Positions 28,496-37,403 of a stretch of DNA of 64,000 nucleotides are shown here, piece by piece. The notes beneath the pieces are model-generated. The model was not told where the DNA came from. It searched no databases and saw only the letters and a program-made list of their open reading frames with translations. A program made the position numbers and the translations under genes. The stretch spans positions 806,001 through 870,000 of the forward strand of contig CAVZQT010000001.1 in NCBI GenBank assembly GCA_963777435.1, in the 5' to 3' direction. Source of the DNA: AP-15 sp963777435 (GTDB lineage Bacteria; Pseudomonadota; Alphaproteobacteria; ATCC43930; CGMCC-115725). The stretch's first letter is position 1. Every line of letters begins with the position of its first letter.

Positions 28496-29674
28496 TCAAT
28501 AGGAGCGGGGCATCCCCAATACATGCTGGCCGAGATAGGCGAGGATCAAATTGGTCGAGATCGGCGCCGTCTGGTAGAGCCGGGCCTCGCGCCATTTGCG
28601 CTCGATGTCGTATTCCTTGGCGAACGCAAAGCCGCCGAATGTGGCGAAGGTCGCCTCGGCGGCGTGCCAGGTCGCCTCCGACGCCAACAGCTTGGCCATA
28701 TTTGCGTCGGCGCCGCATTCCTCGCCAGCATCGAACAAGGCGGCGGCGCGGCGGCAGATCATGTCGGCCGCCTCCAGCTCGGCGTAGGCGCGCGCCAGCG
28801 GGAATTGCACGCCCTGGTTCTGGCCGATCGGCCGGTCGAAGACGATCCGCTCCTTGGCATAATCGATGCCCTTTCGGAGCAGCCAGCGGCCATCGCCGAT
28901 GCATTCCTGAGCGACGAGGATGCGCTCGGCGTTCATGCCGTCGAGGATATAGCGGAAGCCCTTGCCTTCCTCGCCAATCAGCGCATCGGGCGGGACCTTT
29001 AAATTGTCGAAAAACACCTCGGTCGTATTGTGGTTGATCATCGCCTCGATCGGGCGGATTTCAACGCCGTGTCCGAGGTTCTCGCGCAAATTGATCAGAA
29101 AGACCGAGAGCCCGTCGGTGCGGCGCTTGACCTCATCGACCGGAGTCGTTCGCGCCAACAGCAACATCAGATCGGAATGCCGCGCGCGCGAGGTCCACAC
29201 CTTCTGTCCGTTGACGACGTAGTGATTGCCCTCGCGCACCGCACGGGTTTTGAGCTTGGTGGTGTCCGATCCGGTCGTCGGCTCGGTCACGCCAAAGGCC
29301 TGCAGCCGCAATTCGCCCGAGGCGATTTTTGGCAGGTAGCGCTGTTTCTGCTCGGCGCTGCCGTGGCGCAACAGCGTGCCCATGATGTACATCTGGGCGT
29401 GCCCCTGGCTGGCGGTGCAGCCCGAGGCGTTGATCTCTTCGAGAATGACGGCGGCGGCACGCAACGGCAGACCCGAGCCGCCATATTCCTCCGGGATCAG
29501 CGAGGCAAGGAAGCCACCCTGCGTCAGCTCCTCGATGAATTCGGTCGGATAGGCCTGTTCGGCTTCGAGCTTGCGCCAGTATTCGCCCGGATAACGCTCG
29601 CAAATTTTGCGGATTGATTTGCGAAGCTCGGGATAGTCTTCACCGAGGGCGACCATCGTCGGCGTATCGGTCAC
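28496..29674 (-). CDS. Acyl-CoA dehydrogenase family protein
   Basis: 392-residue FAD enzyme of fatty/organic acyl-CoA oxidation. Visible motifs: LQAFGVTEPTTGSDTTKLKT (FAD binding), YVVNGQKVWTSRA, IGQNQGVQFPLARAYAEL, FGGFAFAKEYDIERKWRE. At the usual catalytic-Glu site near the C-terminus the sequence is ARLYQTAPISTN, with no Glu, so the base must sit elsewhere (as in LCAD/IVD-type members) or the activity differs. The GTG at 29674 is used because GATGAGGAGAACGAC precedes it. Probably monocistronic. Confidence 0.88.
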   Translation of the reverse strand: MTDTPTMVALGEDYPELRKSIRKICERYPGEYWRKLEAEQAYPTEFIEELTQGGFLASLIPEEYGGSGLPLRAAAVILEEINASGCTASQGHAQMYIMGTLLRHGSAEQKQRYLPKIASGELRLQAFGVTEPTTGSDTTKLKTRAVREGNHYVVNGQKVWTSRARHSDLMLLLARTTPVDEVKRRTDGLSVFLINLRENLGHGVEIRPIEAMINHNTTEVFFDNLKVPPDALIGEEGKGFRYILDGMNAERILVAQECIGDGRWLLRKGIDYAKERIVFDRPIGQNQGVQFPLARAYAELEAADMICRRAAALFDAGEECGADANMAKLLASEATWHAAEATFATFGGFAFAKEYDIERKWREARLYQTAPISTNLILAYLGQHVLGMPRSY

Positions 29675-29756
29675 GTCGTTCTCCTCATCCCAGGTTTCCG
29701 GCAAGATAGTCCGGCCGCGAGGGTGTTGCCAATTCGTCGGGGGGGCTGGTGCGAGA

Positions 29757-30119
29757 ATGACTGCATCGAGATTGACGGCGATCGTGGCGATCTTCTTTCT
29801 GTGTGTGCAGCCAGTGCGGGCCGCCGAGCTACCAGCCGCGGAAGCGGCAAAGCATCTCGGCGACACTGCTACCGTGTGCGGCGTCGTCGCATCGGGTAAA
29901 TACGACGCGGATCTCAAATCTCAGCCGACATTCCTCGATTTCGAGAAGCCCTATCCGGATCAAGTTTTTACCGCGGTAATTTTTGGCTCGGATCGGTCCA
30001 AATTCGGCAACCCGGAAACCTCGCTGCGCGGCAAGCGGGTTTGTGTCACTGGGAAAATCCAGGACAGAAGCGGCCTGCCGGAGATCATCCTCAATGACCC
30101 GAAACAGCTAACGCAATAA
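29757..30119 (+). CDS. Secreted small protein, OB-fold-like
   Basis: 120 residues with a signal peptide (LTAIVAIFFLCVQPVRAAE). The mature part AAKHLGDTATVCGVVASGKY ... PTFLDFEKPYPDQVFTAVIF ... SLRGKRVCVTGKIQD resembles the OB-like domains of periplasmic nucleic-acid-binding/NusG-like proteins, with two Cys that may pair. Divergent from the acyl-CoA dehydrogenase gene. Ligand unknown. Confidence 0.65.
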   Translation: MTASRLTAIVAIFFLCVQPVRAAELPAAEAAKHLGDTATVCGVVASGKYDADLKSQPTFLDFEKPYPDQVFTAVIFGSDRSKFGNPETSLRGKRVCVTGKIQDRSGLPEIILNDPKQLTQ

Positions 30120-30155
30120 CCAGGGGCGGTTTGCACGCGTCCGCGACGCCCAGGC

Positions 30156-30779
30156 ATGACCCGATCACCAGACGCAATTGGCGCGGCAAGTGACGACGAT
30201 TTCGGACGGCTGCTTGCTGAAATCCGCAATTGCAATCTGTGCGCGGCGCATTTGCCGCTGAGTCCGCGCCCGATCGTTCGCGCCAGCCCCTCGGCCCGCT
30301 TGCTGATTATCAGCCAGGCGCCGGGCGTGCGGGCTCGCCAATCGGGCTTATCGTTCGATGATCGCAGTGGTGACCGACTGCGCGGTTGGCTCGGGCTCGA
30401 TCGCGACAGCTTTTACGACAAAAGCCGGGTCGCCATCCTGCCGATCGGCTTCTGCTATCCCGGCCGCGACGGGAAGAGCGGCGATCTGCCGCCGCGCCCG
30501 GAATGCGCGCCGTTGTGGCACGCGCGCATCCGCGCCCTGATGCCGGCGATCGAGCTGACCTTGCTCGTTGGCCGCTACGCGATCGGATATTATCTGCCAT
30601 CGCGCCGATCAAAGCCCATGACTGGTACGGTCGAAAATTGGCGGGAATTCCTGCCCCGGTATTTTGTTCTGCCGCATCCGAGCTGGCACGTGACGCGCTG
30701 GTTGCGCGACAATCCGTCGTTCGAGAGCGATGTCCTGCCGCAGCTGCGGGCGCGGGTGGCCGCGGCGGTCAGTCGGTAG
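30156..30779 (+). CDS. Uracil-DNA glycosylase family protein
   Basis: 207 residues. CNLCAAHLPLSPRPIVRASP at the start, LLIISQAPGVRARQSGLSFDD (the catalytic loop equivalent; it lacks a classic Asp/His pair of family 1), LPIGFCYPG, and the closing FVLPHPSWHVTRWL, matching the HPS motif of the UDG superfamily. Base-excision repair or a related activity is expected; several subfamilies of this shape are uncharacterised. Its end overlaps the convergent zincin gene by 11 bp. Confidence 0.8.
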   Translation: MTRSPDAIGAASDDDFGRLLAEIRNCNLCAAHLPLSPRPIVRASPSARLLIISQAPGVRARQSGLSFDDRSGDRLRGWLGLDRDSFYDKSRVAILPIGFCYPGRDGKSGDLPPRPECAPLWHARIRALMPAIELTLLVGRYAIGYYLPSRRSKPMTGTVENWREFLPRYFVLPHPSWHVTRWLRDNPSFESDVLPQLRARVAAAVSR

Positions 30780-31164
30780 ACGCCTCGAGACGCTTCATAT
30801 CCTCGTCGCTAAAACCAAAATGGTGGCCGATCTCGTGGATCAGCACATGGCGAACGAGTTCGCCAAGATCTTCGCCGCTCTCGCACCAATAATCGAGGAT
30901 CGGGCGGCGGTAGAGAAAGATCATATCGAGGTTCGGCCGCGGATCGCTGACGTTTTTGTGCGGTAGCGCAACGCCGCGATAGAGACCAAGGATATCGAAC
31001 GGGCTCTCAAGCCCCATCGCCTCCTCGGTCTCCTCGTCAGGAAACTCCTCGACGCGGATGACGACGGCGCCGAGATATTTCTTTAACCGCGGCGGGATCG
31101 AGCCGAGCGCAACGTTGGCCAAGGTTTCGATTTCGCCGAGCGTCGGCGGGGTACAATCGGTCAT
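30769..31164 (-). CDS. Zincin-like metallopeptidase family protein (DUF1025/PF06262-type)
   Basis: 131 residues, cytoplasmic. The HExxH zinc motif is HEIGHHFG (His110-Glu111, His114), preceded by RVEEFPDEE and LGLYRGVAL, the family pattern. The third ligand is probably the Asp/Glu in SDEDM. The ATG at 31164 follows GGCAGGTGATCCG. Substrate unknown for the family. Confidence 0.85.
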   Translation of the reverse strand: MTDCTPPTLGEIETLANVALGSIPPRLKKYLGAVVIRVEEFPDEETEEAMGLESPFDILGLYRGVALPHKNVSDPRPNLDMIFLYRRPILDYWCESGEDLGELVRHVLIHEIGHHFGFSDEDMKRLEASTD

Positions 31165-31238
31165 CGGATCACCTGCCGCTTGACCTCCGCAGTCGCAAGG
31201 CGCACTTCGGTAGACGGCACTACCTGCGGGAGGACGGC

Positions 31239-31556
31239 ATGGTCGAGAGGCTGGTCGGCGCGGCGCGGCACGCGGCAATCCACGAATTGCACGGCTGGGC
31301 CGAGGTCGCCGATCGTGATGCGATCCGCAAGAGCTATCATTTCGGCGACTTCTCCGAGGCGTGGGGTTTCATCTCGCGCATCGCCCTACTCGCCGAAAAG
31401 ATGGATCACCACCCGGAGCTGTTCAACGTCTATAACCGCGTCGAAATCGTGCTGTCGACGCATGATGTCGGCGGGCTCAGCGAGCTCGATGTTAAGCTCG
31501 CCCGCGCGATCGATGAAATCGCACCCGAGCGAGACCGCCGCCCGCCCTTGCCCTGA
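31239..31556 (+). CDS. phhB: Pterin-4a-carbinolamine dehydratase
   Basis: 105 residues matching PCD/DCoH: FGDFSEAWGFISRIALLAEKMDHHPELFNVYNRVEI (shown partially) carries the active-site His pair (DHHPE) and the ending STHDVGGLSELDVKLARAID is typical. Recycles tetrahydrobiopterin used by aromatic amino acid hydroxylases. GGGAGGACGGC precedes the ATG. No phhA is adjacent. Confidence 0.9.
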   Translation: MVERLVGAARHAAIHELHGWAEVADRDAIRKSYHFGDFSEAWGFISRIALLAEKMDHHPELFNVYNRVEIVLSTHDVGGLSELDVKLARAIDEIAPERDRRPPLP

Positions 31557-31641
31557 TCGGTTCTGAATCTCGATCGGCGAGGCGGTAGGCGGCCCCGGCG
31601 CACGCCGTTGTGACGAGAGCCCGACGAACGGCGGGCGAAGC

Positions 31642-32178
31642 CTAGAACGGCGCCATCAGCACGACGTTCACCAATTCCACCCCCGGGTTCTTCTTCCCGA
31701 GGCCAGCATTCGACATATGGTAAAATCCGACCCCGAGCCGCTTTTGGTCGGCAAAGCGATAATCCAATTCTGCGCCTGAGCGAAATTCCCACCAATAGCC
31801 TAAGTCGATGCCATGACCGCTTTCAGAATATCCTCCGGCAAAGCTCGGCGTAATTACAAAATTATAGGGTAGGTGCATGTCGAATCCGAACCCAACGTAA
31901 GTATAAACCGCACCCTTGCCTGTCCCCATCACCCCGACAAAGGGCGACAAAATCCACCATTGATCGCCAAAGCGAAACTCGCTCAATGCCGAACCGATTA
32001 CTCCCGCACCGGGTTTGTCCTCATGTATAACGTCGAACGCCCCGCCGCCGATCGCGACACGCGGCGGATCGCCCGGTGATCCGAACGTGACCAACTGAGC
32101 AGCCGCCTCTCGACAGGTCGTGATTCCAGGTACGAGCAGCAATACAATCGCGACGAGGGCCGCTCGTGCTTTGGTCAC
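31642..32178 (-). CDS. PagL-like lipid A 3-O-deacylase
   Basis: 178 residues: signal peptide (LVAIVLLLVPGITTC ... AAA), then amphipathic beta strands of an outer-membrane barrel and the active-site segment GFYHMSNAGLGKKNPGVE, with His154, Ser156 and Glu168 placed as in PagL (His-Ser-Glu). It would trim an acyl chain from lipid A in the outer membrane. Terminal Phe fits an outer-membrane protein. The GTG at 32178 has GCGGAGGGATCT upstream. Confidence 0.8.
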   Translation of the reverse strand: MTKARAALVAIVLLLVPGITTCREAAAQLVTFGSPGDPPRVAIGGGAFDVIHEDKPGAGVIGSALSEFRFGDQWWILSPFVGVMGTGKGAVYTYVGFGFDMHLPYNFVITPSFAGGYSESGHGIDLGYWWEFRSGAELDYRFADQKRLGVGFYHMSNAGLGKKNPGVELVNVVLMAPF

Positions 32179-32315
32179 AGATCCCTCCGCTTCGTTCGCG
32201 CAAAAGTTAAGGATGAACCACAGCGCAAGGGAAAGCGTTCCTTTTCGCCCAAAAGACGAGGGGCTGTTAGTGGAGTGGTACGGGGGCCGCGAGGTTTTCA
32301 GCCGTATCAAGCAGC

Positions 32316-32389
32316 GGTGCCCGACCGCCCGCGCGGCGTCGGGCACCCTGCGGCGGCGACGAATGTTGGCCTCAGGGCAATCCTGAGGC
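32316..32389. terminator. Two hairpins between divergent/tandem minus-strand genes
   Basis: A perfect 10-bp stem GGTGCCCGAC/GTCGGGCACC (32316-32347, 12-nt loop) and an 8-bp stem GCCTCAGG/CCTGAGGC (32369-32389 including the 5-nt loop). They lie between the stop at 32400 (minus strand) and the PagL-like start. Neither has a U-run, so intrinsic termination is not proven; mRNA 3'-end protection is an alternative. Confidence 0.4.
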
Positions 32390-32399
32390 GCTGAGCACG

Positions 32400-33032
32400 T
32401 TAGGCCGCCCGCGTGTAGCGACGGCATTCGATGCGCAGATGGTCGCGGAAATGTGGCCGCATCTTCTGCGTCCAGGGGGTGTCTGCGGCCTTGCGCCACT
32501 CGGCGGAACGCAGGACTTCCGGCGCTTCGAGATGATAAAGCGCAACGTAGCGCTGGGTCCCGCCGGTGCCGCGATAGCGGCGGGCGCAAACCACACCGGG
32601 CACCGCGCCCAATGCCGGCACGTGTTCGCTGTTGTACCACTCGTTGAATTCGTGGTCGTGCTCCCGCGCCACATTCATGCCGATCAGCATCAATGCCGCC
32701 GCGTTGGAGGGTGCGGTGCGACCGCCGGGAAACAATTGTTCGCCTTCATAGCGCAGGATGCTCTTGCGGAATTTCGCGGTCCGTTTTGTCCATGGCGAGC
32801 CGTTATCGCCGCCGACCGCGAGATAGGCGGGGCTATGTAGGACATCGACGTTGTCGAGATCGTAGGTGGCGACCGAGACCTTTGGGTTCTCGATCCCAAT
32901 CCAGCGGTCGGCGTTCAAGAACCCCGGGACCCGCAGCCGTTCCGGGACATGCTCGAGATCGTACCAATCGTGAAACTCGTCCTCGGGCGCCGCCGAAAAA
33001 TCCATCGCCGCGATCAGAATGCCTTTTGCCAT
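32400..33032 (-). CDS. Tandem dimeric alpha-beta barrel protein
   Basis: 210 residues made of two related halves: DEFHDWYDLEHVPERLRVPG and HEFNEWYNSEHVPALGAVPG, each followed by a Trp/Arg-rich strand and TYDLDNVDVL / LYHLEAPEVL. This duplicated EthD/ABM-like ferredoxin fold often occurs in enzymes of unknown substrate or in polyketide/heme-degrading contexts. AACGGGAGGAAGCA is before the ATG. Function not assigned. Confidence 0.7.
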   Translation of the reverse strand: MAKGILIAAMDFSAAPEDEFHDWYDLEHVPERLRVPGFLNADRWIGIENPKVSVATYDLDNVDVLHSPAYLAVGGDNGSPWTKRTAKFRKSILRYEGEQLFPGGRTAPSNAAALMLIGMNVAREHDHEFNEWYNSEHVPALGAVPGVVCARRYRGTGGTQRYVALYHLEAPEVLRSAEWRKAADTPWTQKMRPHFRDHLRIECRRYTRAA

Positions 33033-33141
33033 TGCTTCCTCCCGTTTGGTCCAGCGGCATCATCCCCGACCGCCCGCGGTGTTACCAGCAAATCCCGATC
33101 TTGCGCTATGATCGGCAACCGGAATGCGAGAGGCGATCACG

Positions 33142-33543
33142 ATGACTGCTGGCACCCCCTTTCTAAAGCATGCCGAAAAACTAGGCCCGTTGGCCTCGCG
33201 TTATGTCGAGGTCGAGGAACTGCCATGGAAGCCGACCCCGTGTGCGGGAATCGACATGAAGGTTTTGCTCGAAGACCCCGAAACCGGGCTTCTGACGGCG
33301 CTGTTTCGCTGGCAGCCTGGCGCCGAACTGGCGCTCCACGAGCATGTCGAGGTCGAGCAGACCTTTGTCATCGAGGGCAGTCTCGTCGACGACGAAGGAG
33401 AGGTCCACGCCGGCAACTACGTGTGGCGGCCGAAAGGCAACCGCCACCTGGCGCGCTCCCCCAACGGCGCGCTGGTGCTGTCGTTCTTCCTGAAACCAAA
33501 CATCTTCCTCGCGGGCGACGCCGCCGGCCGCGATTTACGCTGA
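33142..33543 (+). CDS. ChrR-like cupin domain protein
   Basis: 133 residues, single cupin: GAELALHEHVEVEQTFVIEGSL carries the His-x-His and Glu metal ligands of motif 1 and GNYVWRPKGNRHLARSP the motif 2 His. Similar to small cupins related to the anti-sigma ChrR C-terminal domain and to dihydroxyacetophenone dioxygenase-like proteins. The start at 33142 (GAGAGGCGATCACG upstream) is preferred over 33124. Metal-dependent oxygenase or sensor; substrate unknown. Confidence 0.75.
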   Translation: MTAGTPFLKHAEKLGPLASRYVEVEELPWKPTPCAGIDMKVLLEDPETGLLTALFRWQPGAELALHEHVEVEQTFVIEGSLVDDEGEVHAGNYVWRPKGNRHLARSPNGALVLSFFLKPNIFLAGDAAGRDLR

Positions 33544-33577
33544 TCCGCCCCTCGCCGATCCGCTCGGGCCGCAATGC

Positions 33578-35164
33578 TCACTCTTCCGGCATACCGGCCT
33601 TGCGCAATCCCGCAAAATACGTCGCTTCGAAATCTATCTTGCGCGCTCTATAGTAACCGCGGGTCGCGCCAAAGGCCTTGAGCGCGGCGATGCTGGCCAA
33701 ATGATCGTCGCCGGTAAACCGCCGAGCTTGTGCAAGGGCGGCTGAAGCGCGCTCGGCGTCACCGGTAAGACCATAGGCGGCGGCGAGAAGGGCATGTACG
33801 AAGGGCAGCTCGGGAACGGCACCGCGCGCCTTTTCGAGCCAAGGGATCGCCTTGTGGGCCCGCGACTGGTAAACATGCACTTGTCCGATCCTGACATACC
33901 ACCAGCCAATCGCCGGATCGCGGGGACTGAGGCGGATCGCCAGCTCTTCAAGCGGGATGACTTCCTCGATTTGGCCGATCAATAACTTGCAATCTGCGAG
34001 AGCATCTAACACCGCCACCGCGTTGTGATCGATTGCGAGCAGCGCCTCGAATTCAGGAATCGCCTCATTGCACCGCCCTAAAGCGCGGAGCACATTTGCT
34101 TTGGCAATACGTGCCAGCATAGAGCGGGGCGATGCCGTCAATGCCTGATCGACCAGCCGCGCCGCACGCGCGACATCGGCTTCGGCCGTGTCGGTCACCC
34201 CGATCAAGGTGCGGTTGGCAAGCGCGCTTGCCAGATAGGTTTGTGCCTCGACCGACTGGGGATCGAGTGTCGATGCCCGCTCGAAGAGGGTGATCATTTC
34301 CGCATAACTGTCACGGGAGGTCGGCTTAAGCATGGCGGCGCGGCCGCGCAGCACGAAATCATGTGAATCGGGGTGCTCGATCCGGCGAGCGGCTGCCATC
34401 GTGATCAGCTCGGCGCCGAGCGTGTTCGCGAGCCGACCGGTAATCTCATTTTGCAGAGCGAATAGATCGTTGAGTTCGTAATCGAACCGCTCGGCCCAAA
34501 GATGTCCGTCAGTGTCGGCGTCGATCAGCTGGGCGGTCACCCGGACCCGGTCGCTCGATCGGCGAATGCTCCCTTCGAGAACATAGCGCACGCCCAACTC
34601 GCGGCCTATTTGCTTCGTATCGATCGATTTGTCGCGGTAAGTGAATGCCGTATTTCGCGAGATCACGAACATGTTCTCGATTCGCGAGAGATCGGTCGTG
34701 AGGTCCTCGGTGATCCCGTCCGCGAAATACTGCTGCTCCCGGTCATCGCTGAGGTTTGTAAAGGGCAACACCACGATCGACAGGCGCGGCGGAGTGGATA
34801 GTGAACGCGAAGCAGCCGTCGTCAACACGGTTACCGGCACCACGAAGCGGTAGCCGCGGCCCGGGATTGTCTGAATGCAGCTCTGCGCGCGCCCCTCGTC
34901 GAGAACGCGGCGAAGCGCTGCGATTTGCATATTGAGATTATTGTCCTCGACCACGGTCGCCGGCCACCCAGCGGCGATGATTTGATCGCGCGACACGAGC
35001 TCCCCGGCTCGCTCGACCAGAACGCCGAGCACATCGAGCGCGCGCGAGCCGATCGGCACCGGCACGAAGACGCCGCGCTGGTCGCGCCGGTAGAGGCCGC
35101 CGCTGCGCCGATCGAGGCGGAAACCCTCGAACAGGAAAGCATCTTCGACAACCAGCGCGCTCAT
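33578..35164 (-). CDS. Winged-helix regulator with TolB-like and TPR domains (CadC-type DNA-binding)
   Basis: 528 residues: an OmpR/CadC-type winged helix (1-105; LDVLGVLVERAGELVSRDQI, CIQTIPGRGYRFVVPV), a FlgO/TolB N-terminal-like domain (about 125-260; VLPFTNLSDDREQQYFADGI, QIGRELGVRYVLEGSIRR), then TPR repeats (270-510). Same architecture as the many class III adenylate-cyclase-like regulators without the cyclase domain. No membrane helix, so cytoplasmic. Divergent from the secreted-protein gene at 35300, which it may control. Confidence 0.85.
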   Translation of the reverse strand: MSALVVEDAFLFEGFRLDRRSGGLYRRDQRGVFVPVPIGSRALDVLGVLVERAGELVSRDQIIAAGWPATVVEDNNLNMQIAALRRVLDEGRAQSCIQTIPGRGYRFVVPVTVLTTAASRSLSTPPRLSIVVLPFTNLSDDREQQYFADGITEDLTTDLSRIENMFVISRNTAFTYRDKSIDTKQIGRELGVRYVLEGSIRRSSDRVRVTAQLIDADTDGHLWAERFDYELNDLFALQNEITGRLANTLGAELITMAAARRIEHPDSHDFVLRGRAAMLKPTSRDSYAEMITLFERASTLDPQSVEAQTYLASALANRTLIGVTDTAEADVARAARLVDQALTASPRSMLARIAKANVLRALGRCNEAIPEFEALLAIDHNAVAVLDALADCKLLIGQIEEVIPLEELAIRLSPRDPAIGWWYVRIGQVHVYQSRAHKAIPWLEKARGAVPELPFVHALLAAAYGLTGDAERASAALAQARRFTGDDHLASIAALKAFGATRGYYRARKIDFEATYFAGLRKAGMPEE

Positions 35165-35189
35165 GGCCCAGCTCCCGCCGCGTCGGTTT

Positions 35190-35217
35190 TTGCGTCTGTT
35201 TTAGCGCAATTTATAGG
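35190..35217 (+). promoter_or_regulatory. Possible promoter of the secreted-protein gene
   Basis: TTGCGT (35190-35195) and TATAGG (35212-35217) with a 16-bp spacer lie in the AT-rich part of the divergent intergenic region, about 80 bp before the ATG at 35300. The match is moderate and based on sequence alone. Confidence 0.3.
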
Positions 35218-35299
35218 TTTTTATGGCCGCCTCATAGCGCTCTCCCGCCGGCTCAGGCTTCCCTTTTGCACGGGTGCAACCCCACAGAGAGGAGCCGCG

Positions 35300-35806
35300 A
35301 TGAAACGTATGGTTACGCAAGGATTGGTCGCTGCGGCGATGGCTTTATCAGCGCTGAGCGGCGCGGCCTGGGCAGGCGGCGGCGACGATTTCGGGTGCTC
35401 GGACGCGACGCTCAAAGGAATATACGCGTTCGGCGCCACCGCATATCCGCCGGGGACCGGGCAGCAGCCCGGTGTGGTCGCCGGTATCAAGATATTTGAC
35501 GGCAATGGCGGATTGACGCAGCGCGATTACACTGGCGGAAGCATGCCGGCCGAGTTTGCGCCGCCAGGGCGAGAGACCGGCACGTACACCGTCGACAAAG
35601 ACTGCACCGGCAAAATGGAAATCGACCTCAACGCGCCGGTGCCGACGGGTTCCACCGGCGTCATCAAGGTCCTGTTTGTGATCAGTGATGGCGGCCGGCA
35701 CATCCACGAGGTCGTTTCCGAGATCACTCCTCCGGGATCAACCGTGCCCGTTGGTAACCACACCAGCGCCGATGACTGGAAGGTCGCATCGGAAGGCGAA
35801 AAATAG
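35300..35806 (+). CDS. Secreted protein of unknown function
   Basis: 168 residues with a clear signal peptide (GLVAAAMALSALSGAAWA) and a mature domain starting GGGDDFGCSDATLKGIYAFG, with GVVAGIKIFDGNGGLTQRDYTG, ETGTYTVDKDCTGKMEIDL and a closing stretch. Two cysteines could pair. The GxYTVxxDCTGxxxID pattern is common in secreted proteins of soil proteobacteria with no known role. GAGAGGAGCCGCG gives the ribosome site. Confidence 0.7.
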   Translation: MKRMVTQGLVAAAMALSALSGAAWAGGGDDFGCSDATLKGIYAFGATAYPPGTGQQPGVVAGIKIFDGNGGLTQRDYTGGSMPAEFAPPGRETGTYTVDKDCTGKMEIDLNAPVPTGSTGVIKVLFVISDGGRHIHEVVSEITPPGSTVPVGNHTSADDWKVASEGEK

Positions 35807-35842
35807 TCACTCGCGGCCGAGCGATGGTCTCGCGGCTGCCGA

Positions 35843-37168
35843 TCAGCGCGAGGCCATTGCTTCGGCGGCTGACTGCCCGGCAGGGTATTCGCGCGGATAG
35901 CGGCGGCGTTGGACAAACACCAGTGCGATGATGCTGAGCGCCGCGGTGAACATGATGTAGAAGCTTGGCGACAGGCTGTTGTGGGTCATCGCGATCAGCC
36001 AGGTCGAGACAAACGGCGTGAAGCCGCCAAAGATGGTCACGGTGATGCTAAAGCTCAATGCCACGCCAATCCCGCGGACGCGGGTCGGGAACAGCTCTGC
36101 GAGTTGCGACGGCAGCACGCCGCTGTAGCCGGCCTTGACGAGACTGAGCCAGCCGGCGGCAAAGATCGCCGTCCACACCGAGGGAAACGCGACCATCAGA
36201 AAAAATACCGGGTAGGTCGTCAGCAAAAACAGCCACGCCGTGCCTCGCAGCAGTCCGCCGCGGCCGAATTTGTCGGAAAGATAGCCGGCAAACGGACAGG
36301 CGACGCCGAGAATGACAGCGCCGATCAGCGTCGCGATAAACCCGGTCCTTTGCGGCAGGTGCATCTCTTTCACCGCATAGGTCGGGATGTAAAGGATGAT
36401 GTAGGCCGAGCTGTTTGAGATGATCGAGGCGCCCATCGCCAGGATGAATTCGATCGGGTTTTCGCGCAGCATGTCGCGCACCGGCGACTGGGTCGGCGTG
36501 ATCTCGACATATTCCGGGGTCTCGTCGAGCTTGCGGCGAATGTAGAGCCCCACCGGGCCCACCAAAATCCCGAATAGGAACGGGACGCGCCAGCCCCAGT
36601 CGGTCAGCTGTTCCGGCGACAAGAGGCTTGCCAACAGAATGCCGAACCCCGAGGCGAGGAAGCCGGTGATGCCGGTGCTGGCCCATTGCCAACTCGCCAC
36701 AAAGCCTTTGCGGGTTGCGGTCTGCTCGGCCAGGAACGTGACGGCGCTGCCAAACTCGCCGCCGACCGAAAATCCCTGCACCAGGCGAGCGACAAGGATC
36801 AAAATCGGCGCCGCGAGCCCGATCGTCGCGTAGCCGGGCATCAATGCCGTCATCGTCGTGCCGATGACCATCAGCGCGATCGATAGAGTAAGCCCGGCCC
36901 GACGGCCGTTGCGATCGGTGTAGGCCCCGATCACGATGGCGCCGATCGGGCGCACCAGAAAGGAGGCGCTGAACGTGCCGAGGGTCAACAGCAGCGAGGC
37001 GGTCTCGTTTGTCGTCGGGAAGAACACTTTCGCGATTGTGACCGCGAAATACCCGTAAACCAGGAAATCGAACCATTCCATCGCATTGCCGAGCGAGGCA
37101 GCGACGATCACCCGCGTCAGGGAGGCTCTCGGACGGGCGGCGGGTGCGGTAAGGCTGTCGGCGGTCAT
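35843..37168 (-). CDS. MFS transporter, metabolite:H+ symporter (MHS) group
   Basis: 441 residues, 12 helices. LGNAMEWFDFLVYGYFAVTI in helix 1 and FLVRPIGAIVIGAYTDRNGRR are signatures of the MHS group (KgtP, ProP, ShiA, citrate). It imports a polar organic acid or betaine with protons. GGAGACGCC precedes the ATG. It is divergent from the CoA-transferase genes, which may handle the imported acid. Confidence 0.88.
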   Translation of the reverse strand: MTADSLTAPAARPRASLTRVIVAASLGNAMEWFDFLVYGYFAVTIAKVFFPTTNETASLLLTLGTFSASFLVRPIGAIVIGAYTDRNGRRAGLTLSIALMVIGTTMTALMPGYATIGLAAPILILVARLVQGFSVGGEFGSAVTFLAEQTATRKGFVASWQWASTGITGFLASGFGILLASLLSPEQLTDWGWRVPFLFGILVGPVGLYIRRKLDETPEYVEITPTQSPVRDMLRENPIEFILAMGASIISNSSAYIILYIPTYAVKEMHLPQRTGFIATLIGAVILGVACPFAGYLSDKFGRGGLLRGTAWLFLLTTYPVFFLMVAFPSVWTAIFAAGWLSLVKAGYSGVLPSQLAELFPTRVRGIGVALSFSITVTIFGGFTPFVSTWLIAMTHNSLSPSFYIMFTAALSIIALVFVQRRRYPREYPAGQSAAEAMASR

Positions 37169-37403
37169 GGCGTCTCCAAAGCGCGTTATCCCTTCTCACG
37201 GGGTCTCCGGTTCATTGTCCCGGTTTTCCAGTATGACACCAGAATTAAATCAGTTTCCGTTGTCTGCTTTCGGTCGCTCTGGAGCGACGCTGGCCGTCGT
37301 GGCTTTTTGCCGTGATCTCGACGGCCATTGCCATAGGTTGCCGCGGGCCGTCACCTGCCGCATGATGCGTGATGATAGTGGACAACTAAATTCGGGCGGG
37401 GGA

